Shown here piece after piece: positions 33,485 through 41,195 of a stretch of DNA of 60,397 nt. Source of the DNA: Mesorhizobium sp. ES1-4 (GTDB lineage Bacteria; Pseudomonadota; Alphaproteobacteria; Rhizobiales; Rhizobiaceae). The notes beneath the pieces were generated by a model that saw only the letters and a list, made by a program, of their open reading frames with translations, was not told the origin of the DNA and did no database searches. Location of the stretch: positions 1-60,397 of the forward strand of contig NZ_JAIUGV010000024.1 in assembly GCF_020164745.1 (NCBI RefSeq), in the 5' to 3' direction. The position numbers were made by a program, and so were the translations under genes. Numbering within the stretch: position 1 is the stretch's first letter; the number at the start of each line of letters is the position of its first letter.

Positions 33485-33763
33485 TTATGCCGGCTCAGCC
33501 TTGGGATCCGGCGATACGGCGGGCTTGAGGCGCACGCCCCTGCCGCCGCGCTCGCTGGCCTGGTTCTCGCCGATCAACTCCACCCCGGCCCCGTCGAGAG
33601 CTTGGATGACCTTCATCAGCGTGTCGACCACGCCCCTGACCACGCCATCGCTCGCTTCCATGCGCTGGATGGTCGGAAGCGAGACGCCGGCGCGCTCGGC
33701 GAGCGTCTTCTGGTCGATGCCGGCCAGGGCCCTCGCGGCACGCATCTGTGCGGCAGTGATCAT
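33485..33763 (-). CDS. XRE-type helix-turn-helix regulator
   Basis: 92-residue protein with a classic XRE/Cro-CI HTH (MITAAQMRAARALAGIDQKTLAERAGVSLPTIQRMEAS) and a C-terminal VIQALDGAGVELIGEN segment, common in small rhizobial regulators located upstream of SulP genes. ATG at 33763 was chosen because the preceding 21 in-frame codons do not fit the family. Two dyads just upstream (33808-33834) are likely operators, suggesting autoregulation. Confidence 0.88.
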   Translation of the reverse strand: MITAAQMRAARALAGIDQKTLAERAGVSLPTIQRMEASDGVVRGVVDTLMKVIQALDGAGVELIGENQASERGGRGVRLKPAVSPDPKAEPA

Positions 33764-33805
33764 TGGCCGGAACCCATGTCTGAGTCTGCGGAAATAATGT
33801 ATAAT

Positions 33806-33840
33806 ACCATCATTATGATGTTTCAAGCATCATTATAGAT
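33806..33840. promoter_or_regulatory. Tandem dyads upstream of XRE-SulP unit
   Basis: CATCATTATGATG (33808-33820) and CATCATTATAGATG (from 33828) are two near-identical sites about 20 bp centre to centre in a markedly AT-rich stretch, 45-75 bp from the XRE start. Such repeats on one face of the helix suit cooperative binding by a Cro/CI-like repressor. Confidence 0.65.
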
Positions 33841-33905
33841 GCGACAAACGTAATCGTCGTCGCATGGTTGCCCATTTTTTGTGCTCCCGAGGATTTCAAG
33901 CTAGG

Positions 33906-34034
33906 ATGGTGTCCATCCGGGCAGGGGTAACGCGGTTGACCGTTTTCAAGACTTTGATGACATCGGCATGCTTGCTGTCGATGGTTCTGGCACTGGCGGG
34001 CTGTGGTGGACACCTCATCAACAGGTTGATCTGA
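33906..34034 (+). CDS. Small putative lipoprotein (42 residues or fewer)
   Basis: Short frame with an n-region of Arg/Lys, a hydrophobic core (MTSACLLSMVLALAG) and a lipobox LAGC at residues 30-33, leaving a mature peptide of about ten residues (CGGHLINRLI). This is the design of entericidin-like or very small lipoproteins. The start is uncertain: ATG 33906, or TTG 33936 after GCAGGGGTAACG. It sits alone between two divergent blocks. Confidence 0.55.
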   Translation: MVSIRAGVTRLTVFKTLMTSACLLSMVLALAGCGGHLINRLI

Positions 34035-34042
34035 CGGCGAGG

Positions 34043-34753
34043 TCAGGCATCGTCGCCCACCGCCATGCGCCGCTGCAGAAGCCTCGCCACCAACCAGCAT
34101 AGCATCGCCCAGGCGAAGCCGGCACACCAGCCGGCCAGCACATCCGATGGCCAGTGGACGCCGAGATAGACGCGGCTGACGCCGACCAGCACCGTCGTGA
34201 GCACCGCCAGGAACAACACGTAGACCTTGGTCGTCCGGCCCGGCAGGAAGCGCGCCGCCAGCGAACCGAGCGTCAGATAAGTCACCGCCGACAGCATGGC
34301 GTGGCCGCTCGGGAACGAAAGCGACGTCTCGTTGACCAGATGTGAAACCAGTTCCGGGCGCGGCCGGTCGATGCCGACTTTCAGCAGGCTCGACAAGACC
34401 TGGCCGCCGGCGACGGCGACGAAGATGAGAAGCGCGGTTCCCCGCCTGCGGATCAAAAGCAGGTAGAGGATCGTCGCCGCCGTGATCAGCACCAGCACGC
34501 TGGTGCTGCCGAGGCTGGTGATGTCGCGCATCGCCCCTTCCAGCCATGGCGGGCCGATTGGGATTCCGGGTTGACCGCTCTGGCGGAAGGCAAGCAGGAT
34601 CTCGGTATCGAAGGCGTGCGGCGTGGTGGCCCGTGCCACCTCCATCAATTCCTCGAATGCCCACAGCCCGCCGGCGATGACCAGGCCGGCCAGCAGCACC
34701 GGGAATTCGACCCGGTTGAGCAGGGCATTCGCGACGTTTTTCATCGGCACCAT
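34043..34753 (-). CDS. PAP2 family phosphatase, membrane
   Basis: 236-residue inner-membrane phosphatase of the PAP2 type with about six helices. The three catalytic motifs are visible: KVGIDRPRP (about 125), PSGHAM (about 150) and SRVYLGVHWPSD (about 195), carrying the active-site His residues. Substrates in the family are phosphatidic acid, undecaprenyl pyrophosphate or lipid A phosphates. The ATG overlaps the stop of the DMT-like gene (TAATG), indicating coupling with that small transporter. The frame is open much further upstream, but only as a shadow. Confidence 0.9.
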   Translation of the reverse strand: MVPMKNVANALLNRVEFPVLLAGLVIAGGLWAFEELMEVARATTPHAFDTEILLAFRQSGQPGIPIGPPWLEGAMRDITSLGSTSVLVLITAATILYLLLIRRRGTALLIFVAVAGGQVLSSLLKVGIDRPRPELVSHLVNETSLSFPSGHAMLSAVTYLTLGSLAARFLPGRTTKVYVLFLAVLTTVLVGVSRVYLGVHWPSDVLAGWCAGFAWAMLCWLVARLLQRRMAVGDDA

Positions 34754-35094
34754 TACAACCGCCCTTGCAGATAGGGCCCGAGCGTGATCAGCGCCACCGC
34801 GGCGATCGCCAGCATGATGCCGGTCGCCTGCAGCGCGTTGACTCGCTCGCCGAAGAACACCAGCGCCACGACATTGACCGAGACCAGCTGGATCACCGCC
34901 GAGAGGCTGAACGACACCGACATGCCGAACTCGCGGATCAGCCGCAGCATGATCAAATTGCCCAGCGAATAGAGCGCCAGCGTCAGCAGGATCTTGCCCA
35001 GGCTCGGCGCCAGTCCCCATTGCTTGGCGGCAGTCGCCGCCAGAAGGAAGATCACGGTCGAAAAGACAAGCTGCAGCAGTCCCGAAAAACTCAA
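34753..35094 (-). CDS. Small 4-TM DMT/EamA-like membrane protein
   Basis: 113-residue protein with four hydrophobic helices (LLQLVFSTVIFLLAATAAKQW, LLTLALYSLGNLIMLRLI, SLSAVIQLVSVNVVALVFFGE, IMLAIAAVALITLGP), the half-size DMT plan of EmrE-type pumps and ArnE/ArnF-type lipid-carrier flippases. The TTG at 35094 behind GAGGGGGAC gives this length; the frame is open to 35181, with hydrophilic residues that do not fit. Coupling to a PAP2 phosphatase favours a lipid-linked role, but that is inference. Confidence 0.75.
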   Translation of the reverse strand: MSFSGLLQLVFSTVIFLLAATAAKQWGLAPSLGKILLTLALYSLGNLIMLRLIREFGMSVSFSLSAVIQLVSVNVVALVFFGERVNALQATGIMLAIAAVALITLGPYLQGRL

Positions 35095-35186
35095 CGTCCC
35101 GTCCCCCTCGAAGCGGCTTTCGCCTGATATCGCGGACGTTGTTTCCGAAGCGCGCCAAGACGTCAAGCGACGTCGTTCCAAGATAG

Positions 35187-35441
35187 TGGGTCAGTTTCTT
35201 CACCCGCCTGACCAACGGGTTCTCAAAGAAGGTTGAGGCCCACGCTAAAGCGGCTGCGCCGCATTTCATCTACTACAATTTTGTCCGCATTCATGCTTCT
35301 CTGCGGATGACCCCGGCAATGGCTGCAGGTGTCACTCACAAGCTATGGGAAATCGGCGATATTGTTGCGCTGATCGAGGCTAGAGAGGCAGAGAAGCCAA
35401 TGGTTCGCTGTGCCTGCAAAAAGCGGAGCGAGGAAATTTGA
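35187..35441 (+). pseudogene. Transposase C-terminal remnant
   Basis: From a TAG at 35184 to TGA at 35439-35441 the frame reads FFTRLTNGFSKKVEAHAKAA, followed by YYNFVRIHASLRMTPAMAAGVTHKLWEIGDIVALIEARE. This is the familiar C-terminal end (SKKVE.HA...YNF.RIH.TLR.TPAMAAGVT) of a widespread DDE-type IS transposase. The catalytic N-terminal part is missing, so it cannot be active. It lies directly inside the left inverted end of the element. Confidence 0.8.
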
Positions 35442-35755
35442 AGTACGAATGGGCGGACAATCCTCACCTGTTTATTCCAGTAACAGCCTGCGCCGTTGTA
35501 TTGGCGCTGAGCTTCGCAACTATGTTCGTCTCACTCGCAAGCATAATTCTACGCACCGATTTCTATGGCTCGATTGATGAGCAGAACCTTCCTTGGAGCG
35601 AGCGAATGGGAAGCCGGGATTCCAGGCTTCATGCTGAATTTTCGTCGCCCCGCTTCCAGATGGCGCGTCGTACAATAGCATATGGCGCTATCGTCTTTTT
35701 CGGCACCTTCGGTGTGATGGCGCTTATCTTGATTGTTTTCGGCCACCCGTCCTGA
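35438..35755 (+). CDS. Hypothetical two-helix membrane protein within mobile element
   Basis: 105-residue frame with two hydrophobic helices (FIPVTACAVVLALSFATMFVSLASIIL near 12-38 and AYGAIVFFGTFGVMALILIVFG near 80-102) separated by a polar loop. The TTG start follows GAGGAAA closely and overlaps the stop of the transposase remnant (TTGA). I recognise no family. Its codon use is less GC-biased than that of its neighbours, in keeping with cargo brought in by the element. Start and expression are uncertain. Confidence 0.5.
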   Translation: MKYEWADNPHLFIPVTACAVVLALSFATMFVSLASIILRTDFYGSIDEQNLPWSERMGSRDSRLHAEFSSPRFQMARRTIAYGAIVFFGTFGVMALILIVFGHPS

Positions 35756-35870
35756 ATGGAATTCCAAGCTGACCCACTACCCGTTCCAAGGAAGGTCTTG
35801 GCAACGGCGAGAGTGAAGCTCAATGTGCCGGAATCGCCCGGTCTGTCGATAGAAGGGCGGTCAGGGGCCC

Positions 35871-37262
35871 ATGATTCGTATTCATCAGAACTTGACGCGG
35901 CGCTGGAGCGAGCTTTCCCTCGCCGTGCAATTCGTCATTGCCGGCGGCTTTGGCCTCCTGGGCGTCATGCTGATCGTAGGCACTTGGGTGACGACGCAGA
36001 TCCGGGACGGCGTCACCCGCAATTCGGCCGCAACGACGGCACTCTATGTCGACAGCGTGATCGCACCGCTGCTGCCCGACCTGCGCACGAGCGAGCAGCT
36101 CAGCGAATCCGTCAAACAGGCACTCGACGAGACGCTCGGCCAGGGCGCGCTCGGTAAACGCCTGGCCTCGTTCAGGCTCTGGCGGCGCGACGGCACGGTG
36201 CTCTACGCGAAGGACTCCAGATTGATCGGCCGCCGCTTCGACCTGAACAGAAATCTGCGTTCCGCCTTCCAGGGCAGTGTCGTTGCCCAGTTCGATACGT
36301 TCGACGAAAACGAAGACAAGGAACGGACCACGGCTGTGCCGTTGCTCGAGATCTACAATCCGGTGCGCGAACCCTGGTCCGGCGACGTGGTCGCGGTCAC
36401 CGAATTCTATGAGATCGCGACCGATTTCAAAGCCACCCTGGCTTCCGCCCTGCTGTCGAGCTGGCTGGTCGTGGCCGGCACCACCTTGACGGCATTCCTG
36501 CTTCTGTCGGGCATCGTCCTGCGCGCCAGCCGCACCATCGACGATCAGCGCGGGGCGCTTCGCCGCCAGGTGTCTGAGCTGCAGGGCCTGGTGACGCAGA
36601 ACAGCGCCTTGCGGCAACGCGTGCAGCGGGCGTCCCGCCGCGCCGCCGCGCTCAACGAAAGATATCTGCGCCGGATCGGCGCCGACCTGCATGACGGCCC
36701 TGCCCAGCTCGTGGCCCTGGCGGCGCTGCGCATGGACAGTCCGGTGTTTACCGGCGACAGCCATGGCAGCGAAGGCCGCTCGACCGAGGTCGCCATGATC
36801 CGCAAGACGCTGGAGGACGCGATGCGCGAGATACGCGGCATCTGCACCGGCCTGGTGCTGCCGCAGATAGAAACGGCAGCGGTGGTGGACGTGTTGCGGC
36901 TGGCCGTCGACGAACATGAGCGCCGGACGGGCACGTCGGTGAGGCTCACGCTGCCCGGACATTTGCCCGAACCGGGTCCTTCTGAAAAGATCAGCATCTA
37001 TCGCTGCGTGCAGGAGGGGCTGAACAATGCCTACCGCCACGGGCGCGGCAAGGATCAGGCGGTGCGTGCGGGCATGAAGAACGGCAGGCTTTTCGTTGAA
37101 GTGTCGGATGGCGGGCCCGGCTTCGATCCGGCGCGGGCCGAGGGGTTGGGGCTGGCCGGCATTCGGGAGCGGGTTGAAAGCATTGGCGGACAGTTCGAGA
37201 CGGAGACAGGGCCAAAAGGCACCAAGCTGGTGATCCGTCTTTCGGTCGAGGAGCAAGCATGA
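35871..37262 (+). CDS. Sensor histidine kinase, NarL/HisKA_3 type
   Basis: 463-residue membrane kinase. The first helix lies at about 17-43, a periplasmic sensor domain of about 160 residues (AALYVDSVIAPLLPDL, FRLWRRDGTVLYA, a double-Cache/PAS-like fold) follows, and a second helix is at about 195-222. Then come a coiled-coil signalling segment, the HisKA_3 box with phospho-accepting H274 in DLHDGPAQLVALAAL, and an HATPase_c domain (EGLNNAYRHG, VSDGGPGFDP, GLGLAGIRERVESIGG). It should phosphorylate the coupled LuxR-type regulator that overlaps it by ATGA. The signal sensed is unknown. Confidence 0.94.
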   Translation: MIRIHQNLTRRWSELSLAVQFVIAGGFGLLGVMLIVGTWVTTQIRDGVTRNSAATTALYVDSVIAPLLPDLRTSEQLSESVKQALDETLGQGALGKRLASFRLWRRDGTVLYAKDSRLIGRRFDLNRNLRSAFQGSVVAQFDTFDENEDKERTTAVPLLEIYNPVREPWSGDVVAVTEFYEIATDFKATLASALLSSWLVVAGTTLTAFLLLSGIVLRASRTIDDQRGALRRQVSELQGLVTQNSALRQRVQRASRRAAALNERYLRRIGADLHDGPAQLVALAALRMDSPVFTGDSHGSEGRSTEVAMIRKTLEDAMREIRGICTGLVLPQIETAAVVDVLRLAVDEHERRTGTSVRLTLPGHLPEPGPSEKISIYRCVQEGLNNAYRHGRGKDQAVRAGMKNGRLFVEVSDGGPGFDPARAEGLGLAGIRERVESIGGQFETETGPKGTKLVIRLSVEEQA

Positions 37263-37921
37263 TGGGCGCCATCCGCATCGCCATTGTCGACGATCATCCA
37301 CTGTTCCGCGAAGGCGTGACGCGCAGCCTGTCGGAGATCGGCGGCTTCGAGATGGTCGGCGAAGGTGCGACCGCGCAGGACGCGGAACGCATCGCCTCGA
37401 CCATGCAGCCCGATATAATGCTGCTCGACATTTCCATGCCGGGCGGCGGCCTGGCTGCGGTTGCAGGCATCCTTGCCGGCCATCCCGCGCAGAAGATCGT
37501 CATGTTGACCGTTTCAGAGGCCAATGCCGACGTAACCAAGGCCCTGAACGCGGGTGTGCGCGGCTATGTCCTCAAGGGAGTGGGATCACGCGGGCTCGCC
37601 GATATCCTGCGCAGCGTGGCGGCTGGCGAAAGCTATCTTTCGCCGATGTTGTCGGCCCGGCTGCTTTCCGATGTGCAGTCCCTGCAGCCTGCCAACGGCG
37701 TAGCGGACCGGCTGCGGCAACTCACCGTCCGACAGACCGAAATCCTGCGGCTGGTGGCGGAGGGACTGAGCAACAAGGAAGTTGCCTTGCGCCTGGAGCT
37801 GCAGGAGAAGACCGTCAAACACCACATGACGGGGGTGCTGTCGAAACTCAACGTGCGAAACCGCACTGAAGCGGCCCTCATGATGCGCGAGTTCCGCGAC
37901 CGCGAGAGGGACCGGCCATAG
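37259..37921 (+). CDS. LuxR-type response regulator (NarL/FixJ)
   Basis: 220-residue regulator with a receiver domain (1-125; acidic DDHPLF, phospho-acceptor D57 in MLLDISMPGG, conserved Lys in GYVLKGVGS) and a C-terminal LuxR HTH (about 152-210; LTVRQTEILRLVAEGLSNKEVALRLELQEKTVKHHMTGVLSKLNVRNRTEA). It is translationally coupled to the kinase gene. Targets cannot be assigned. A strong 12-bp hairpin lies 35 bp after the stop. Confidence 0.95.
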   Translation: MMGAIRIAIVDDHPLFREGVTRSLSEIGGFEMVGEGATAQDAERIASTMQPDIMLLDISMPGGGLAAVAGILAGHPAQKIVMLTVSEANADVTKALNAGVRGYVLKGVGSRGLADILRSVAAGESYLSPMLSARLLSDVQSLQPANGVADRLRQLTVRQTEILRLVAEGLSNKEVALRLELQEKTVKHHMTGVLSKLNVRNRTEAALMMREFRDRERDRP

Positions 37922-37955
37922 AGCCATCGCGGCATGGAAGGCCGCGCGAAACGAG

Positions 37956-37985
37956 GTCACCTCCGCCGGGGGCGGCGGAGGTGAC
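37956..37985. terminator. 12-bp stem hairpin between converging genes
   Basis: GTCACCTCCGCC at 37956-37967 pairs perfectly with 37974-37985 across a 6-base G-rich loop. It lies between the response-regulator stop and the converging Asn/Gly-rich gene. No T-run, yet the position suits a bidirectional transcript end. Confidence 0.6.
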
Positions 37986-38026
37986 ATGTGAAACTGGTCG
38001 TTGCCTGTTGACCAGCTTCACAAGAC

Positions 38027-38051
38027 CTGAATCCGGAGGGCCTGGATTCAG
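38027..38051 (-). terminator. Hairpin overlapping stop of Asn/Gly-rich gene
   Basis: CTGAATCC at 38027-38034 and GGATTCAG at 38044-38051 form an 8-bp stem whose right arm overlaps the TGA of the minus-strand gene (38048-38050). It may mark or protect the mRNA 3' end. Confidence 0.4.
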
Positions 38052-38572
38052 AGGGCCTTGAGACGGGTAAAGTCGGCCGGTGTGGCCCGGCGGTCGATGA
38101 TCGTGCGGCCAAGCGCGTCCTTCATCCTGAAACGGCCGTTCTCGATCTTTTCCGTCATGCCGTCGGGGTGCTGGACCGAAATCTGGTTGCCGTCCACGTC
38201 GACCTGGTCGCCGGTCGTGGCGTTGACATGGCTGGAGTTGTTGTCGCTCTGACCCTTGCCGGATCCCGCGTCGCCGCCACCGTTGTCGGAATTGCCGCCG
38301 CTGTTCCCGTTCCCGTTGCTACCGCCGTTGCCGTTTCCGTTCCCGCTGTTACCACCGTTGCCATTTCCACTGTTGCCGCCGCTGCCACTGTTGCCACCAC
38401 CATTGCCGTTGTTGCCGCCGCCGCCATTGCCACCCTTGGCATGCGCGGTCGCGCCCTCGATTCCTGGCACGAAGCCATGGAAGGCAATCTCATAGGGAGC
38501 GACGGTCAGCGCCAGGAGGGCCGCTGATCCGAGAGCCAAACGGCAAAAACGGGCCGTCATCGATCCGTGCAT
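38048..38572 (-). CDS. Asn/Gly/Ser-rich low-complexity exported protein
   Basis: 174-residue protein with a signal peptide or anchor (RLALGSAALLALTVAPYEIAFHGF), then about 70 residues made almost only of Gly, Asn and Ser (repeats such as NGNGGNSGNGN), a polar linker and a conserved-looking end (TTGDQVDVDGNQISVQHPDGMTEKIENGRFRMKDALGRTIIDRRAT). The DNA of the repeat is a degenerate trinucleotide-like array. The C-terminal part resembles a small beta domain seen in other rhizobial exported proteins of unknown role. ATG 38572 follows GGAGATCAGT. Confidence 0.8.
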   Translation of the reverse strand: MHGSMTARFCRLALGSAALLALTVAPYEIAFHGFVPGIEGATAHAKGGNGGGGNNGNGGGNSGSGGNSGNGNGGNSGNGNGNGGSNGNGNSGGNSDNGGGDAGSGKGQSDNNSSHVNATTGDQVDVDGNQISVQHPDGMTEKIENGRFRMKDALGRTIIDRRATPADFTRLKAL

Positions 38573-38834
38573 ACTGATCTCCGTCGATCGGGCCGGCGCG
38601 CCCACCCCAACGTTGCAGTGCAACCAACATCGCCGAAAGACGTGGCGACCGGAAGCGGCCTCCGACCGTTGCGTTTGTCTCCCAGGACCTTTGCAGGCGC
38701 AAGATTGGACCAAAGTCCTAGACCAGCCGCGTTTGGAGGTGGCAGCGCAGCATCATGTCACGAAAATGTGATCAGCCGACTGTAAGGCGGTCGAGCAGTC
38801 AACAAGCTCCAGCCAAATCCAGCCAGAGGCTCCC
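38573..38834. promoter_or_regulatory. Divergent region upstream of Gly/Asn-rich gene and phoX
   Basis: 262 bp between diverging starts. At 38755-38772 there are ATGTCAC and ATGTGAT separated by four bases. This is the 7-4-7 layout of a PHO box (CTGTCAT-N4-CTGTCAT), matching 10 of 14 positions. No other gene is supported here. Confidence 0.5.
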
Positions 38835-40838
38835 ATGACCGAACATCGCTCCCCCGACGCCCGATTCCGCACCAGCCTGCTCGAGGAAAACGAAGGCCCG
38901 GCCAACAATCCCAGCGAAAACCGCACGATGGGCGAGATCATCGCCGCGCGGTTTTCACGCCGTGGCTTCCTCAAGGGTTCGCTCGCCGTCTCGGCGATCG
39001 CCGCCACTGTCAGCCCGCTGGCCATGATCGCCGCCGACGATGCGCGCGCCGCGGAAGGCTCCGCCTTCAAATTCGACGAGCTGGAGGCCGGTATCGACGA
39101 CAAGCACCATGTCGCGCCAGGCTACGATGCCGACGTGCTGTTGCGCTGGGGCGATCCGTTGTTCGCCGATTCGCCGGAATTCGACCCGACGAAGCAGTCG
39201 GCGCAGGCGCAGGCCAGGCAGTTCGGCTACAACAACGACTATGTCGGCTATATCGCGATCGACGGCTCGGCCGAGCATGGCCTGCTGGTGGTCAACCACG
39301 AATACACCAATCCGCATCTGATGTTCCCCGGCATCGTCAAGATCGTCGACAAGGACGGCAAGAAGTCGGCCGAGGTGGCGCCGCTCTCGAAGGAACAGGT
39401 CGATGTCGAGATGGCCGCCCATGGCGGCACCATCGTCGAAATCCGCAAGGATGGCGGCAAATGGCAGGTTGTGCGCGACGGCAAGCTCAACCGCCGCATC
39501 ACCTCCAACACCGAGATGGCGCTGTCCGGCCCGGTCGCCGGCCATGACCGCGTCAAGACCAATGCCGATCCGTCCGGAACGAAAGTCTTCGGCACGATCA
39601 ACAACTGCGCCGGCGGCGTCACGCCCTGGGGCACCTATGTGATGGCCGAGGAGAACATCCACGGCTATTTCTCCGGCGAGCTGCCGGAAGGCCACAAGGA
39701 AGCCGCCAACTACAAGCGCCTCGGCATCCCGGAAGGCGCCTATGAATGGGGCGCGCATTACGACCGCTTCAACCTCGCCAAGGAGCCGAACGAGCCCAAC
39801 CGCTTCGGCTGGATCGTCGAGGTCGACGTCGACGACCCGAATTCGGTGCCGCGCAAGCGCACCGCCATGGGCCGCTTCAAGCATGAGGGCGCCGAATCGA
39901 TCGTCGCCAAGGACGGCCGCGTCGTCTTCTACCTCGGCGACGACGAGCGCTTCGACTATGTCTACAAGTTCGTCACCAAGGGCGCGTTCAATGCCGACGA
40001 TCGCGCTGCCAACAAGGACCTGCTCGACGACGGCACGCTGCATGTCGCCAAATTCGGCGAGGACGGCTCGGTCGAATGGATGCCGATCGTGTTCGGCCAG
40101 GGTCCGCTGACGGCGGAAAACGGTTTTGCCGGCCAGGCCGACGTGCTGATCGAGACGCGCCGCGCCGCCGACCTGCTCGGCGCCACCAAGATGGATCGGC
40201 CCGAAGACATCCAGCCCAATGCCGGCAACGGCAAGGTCTATGTCATGCTGACCAACAACTCCAAGCGCAAGGCCGATCAGGTCGACGCCGCCAACCCGCG
40301 CGCCGGAAATGCCTTCGGCCATATCATCGAGATCGTCGAGGACGGCGGCGATTTCGCCGCCACGAAGGGCAAGTGGGAAGTGTTGCTGAAATGCGGCGAC
40401 CCGTCGGTGGCCGATGTCGGCGCCACCTTCTCCACCGCGACGACGGCCAATGGCTGGTTCGGCATGCCGGACAATTGCGCGGTCGATTCGGCCGGGCGTC
40501 TGTGGGTCGCCACCGACGGCCAGGGCCCGAAGGCCACCGGCCGCACCGACGGCCTGTGGGCGGTGGACACGGAAGGATCGGCGCGGGCGACCTCGAAACT
40601 GTTCTTCCGGGTGCCGATCGGCGCAGAAATGTGCGGCCCGCTGTTCGCGCCGGACGATCAGACCGCCTTCGTCGCCGTCCAGCATCCAGGCGACGGCGGC
40701 GAGGACTGGGAAGCGTTCGGCCGGCCCTCCTACTACGAGGACCCGTCGACCCGCTGGCCCGATTTCAAGCCCGACATGCCTGTGCGGCCGGCGGTCGTGG
40801 CGATCACCAGACAGGGCGGCGGCAAGATCGCCATCTGA
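38835..40838 (+). CDS. PhoX family alkaline phosphatase (DUF839)
   Basis: 667-residue exported enzyme. A twin-arginine signal (FSRRGFLKGSLAVSAIAATVSPLAMIA) starts near residue 37 after a leader segment, which is usual for PhoX. The DUF839 propeller follows (RWGDPLFADSPEFDP, HGLLVVNHEYTNPHLMFPG, NNCAGGVTPWGTYVMAEENIHGYF, RFKHEGAESIVAKDGRVVFYLGDDERFDYVYKFV), with the acidic residues that bind calcium and iron in PhoX. It releases phosphate from phosphomonoesters in the periplasm. A possible PHO box lies 63 bp upstream and a classic terminator follows. Confidence 0.92.
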   Translation: MTEHRSPDARFRTSLLEENEGPANNPSENRTMGEIIAARFSRRGFLKGSLAVSAIAATVSPLAMIAADDARAAEGSAFKFDELEAGIDDKHHVAPGYDADVLLRWGDPLFADSPEFDPTKQSAQAQARQFGYNNDYVGYIAIDGSAEHGLLVVNHEYTNPHLMFPGIVKIVDKDGKKSAEVAPLSKEQVDVEMAAHGGTIVEIRKDGGKWQVVRDGKLNRRITSNTEMALSGPVAGHDRVKTNADPSGTKVFGTINNCAGGVTPWGTYVMAEENIHGYFSGELPEGHKEAANYKRLGIPEGAYEWGAHYDRFNLAKEPNEPNRFGWIVEVDVDDPNSVPRKRTAMGRFKHEGAESIVAKDGRVVFYLGDDERFDYVYKFVTKGAFNADDRAANKDLLDDGTLHVAKFGEDGSVEWMPIVFGQGPLTAENGFAGQADVLIETRRAADLLGATKMDRPEDIQPNAGNGKVYVMLTNNSKRKADQVDAANPRAGNAFGHIIEIVEDGGDFAATKGKWEVLLKCGDPSVADVGATFSTATTANGWFGMPDNCAVDSAGRLWVATDGQGPKATGRTDGLWAVDTEGSARATSKLFFRVPIGAEMCGPLFAPDDQTAFVAVQHPGDGGEDWEAFGRPSYYEDPSTRWPDFKPDMPVRPAVVAITRQGGGKIAI

Positions 40839-40856
40839 CGCCGGGTGAGACAAAAC

Positions 40857-40891
40857 GAGAGGGGCTTCGGGGACCGAGGCCTCTCTTTTTT
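40857..40891 (+). terminator. Rho-independent terminator after phoX-like gene
   Basis: GAGAGG at 40857-40862 pairs with CCTCTC at 40880-40885, continued by an inner stem (CTTCGG with CCGAGG), and is followed by six T at 40886-40891. This is the only textbook intrinsic terminator in the window and lies 18 bp after the stop. Confidence 0.9.
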
Positions 40892-40970
40892 CGCATCGGC
40901 TTGCTCAAGTCTCGGGAAAGATTGGCAATTTACACGTGGCGCCCTAGATCGTGATCAGGAGATCACCGCC

Positions 40971-41195
40971 ATGCCGAAGTCGATCTACGATCGTGGCTTG
41001 CTCAAGCCGGCCGAAGTGGCCACCCTGCAACGTGTCTTCGACGAGGCTTGCCGCCGACGCGAAGCTCATCCCGAATCCGCCGAAGCACGTGAACTGGCTC
41101 TCACCTTGCTTGCCCTCTACAATGCCGGCATGGTCGACGAGGACACGCTGACCGAGGCTGTCGGTTTCCGGCGGCTGGAGCCGAAATCAGCGTGA
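40971..41195 (+). CDS. Small conserved hypothetical protein
   Basis: 74-residue, soluble, mostly helical protein (YDRGLLKPAEVATLQRVFDEACRRREAHPESAEARELALTLLALYNAGMVDEDTLTEAV). The ATG follows CAGGAGATCACCGCC. I recognise similar short proteins in rhizobia but know of no function. It is flanked by the phoX terminator and by the converging FAD monooxygenase gene, with which it overlaps by 9 bp at the 3' end. Confidence 0.75.
   Translation: MPKSIYDRGLLKPAEVATLQRVFDEACRRREAHPESAEARELALTLLALYNAGMVDEDTLTEAVGFRRLEPKSA

Larger units (their letters stand above)
35174..35790 (+). mobile_element. Degenerate insertion element with inverted ends and direct repeats
   Basis: TAGTGGGTCAG at 35184-35194 recurs as its exact complement CTGACCCACTA at 35769-35779. 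Just outside are two copies of CGTTCCAAG (35174-35182 and 35782-35790), one and two bases from the inverted ends, as expected for a target-site duplication. Inside are a C-terminal transposase remnant and one membrane-protein ORF. The whole is about 600 bp, too short for a functional element, so it is an internally deleted or cargo-carrying derivative inserted between divergent genes. Confidence 0.7.

Noticed and set aside
31434..33797. 787-codon plus-strand frame over SulP
   Set aside because: Antisense to SulP with STAS; charged low-complexity translation.
38230..38450. Repeats in the Gly/Asn-rich gene considered as CRISPR or recombination array
   Set aside because: Codon-level low complexity, no spacers, continuous reading frame with signal segment and conserved end.
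38955..40853. 632-codon minus-strand frame over phoX
   Set aside because: Antisense to a complete PhoX with Tat signal and terminator.
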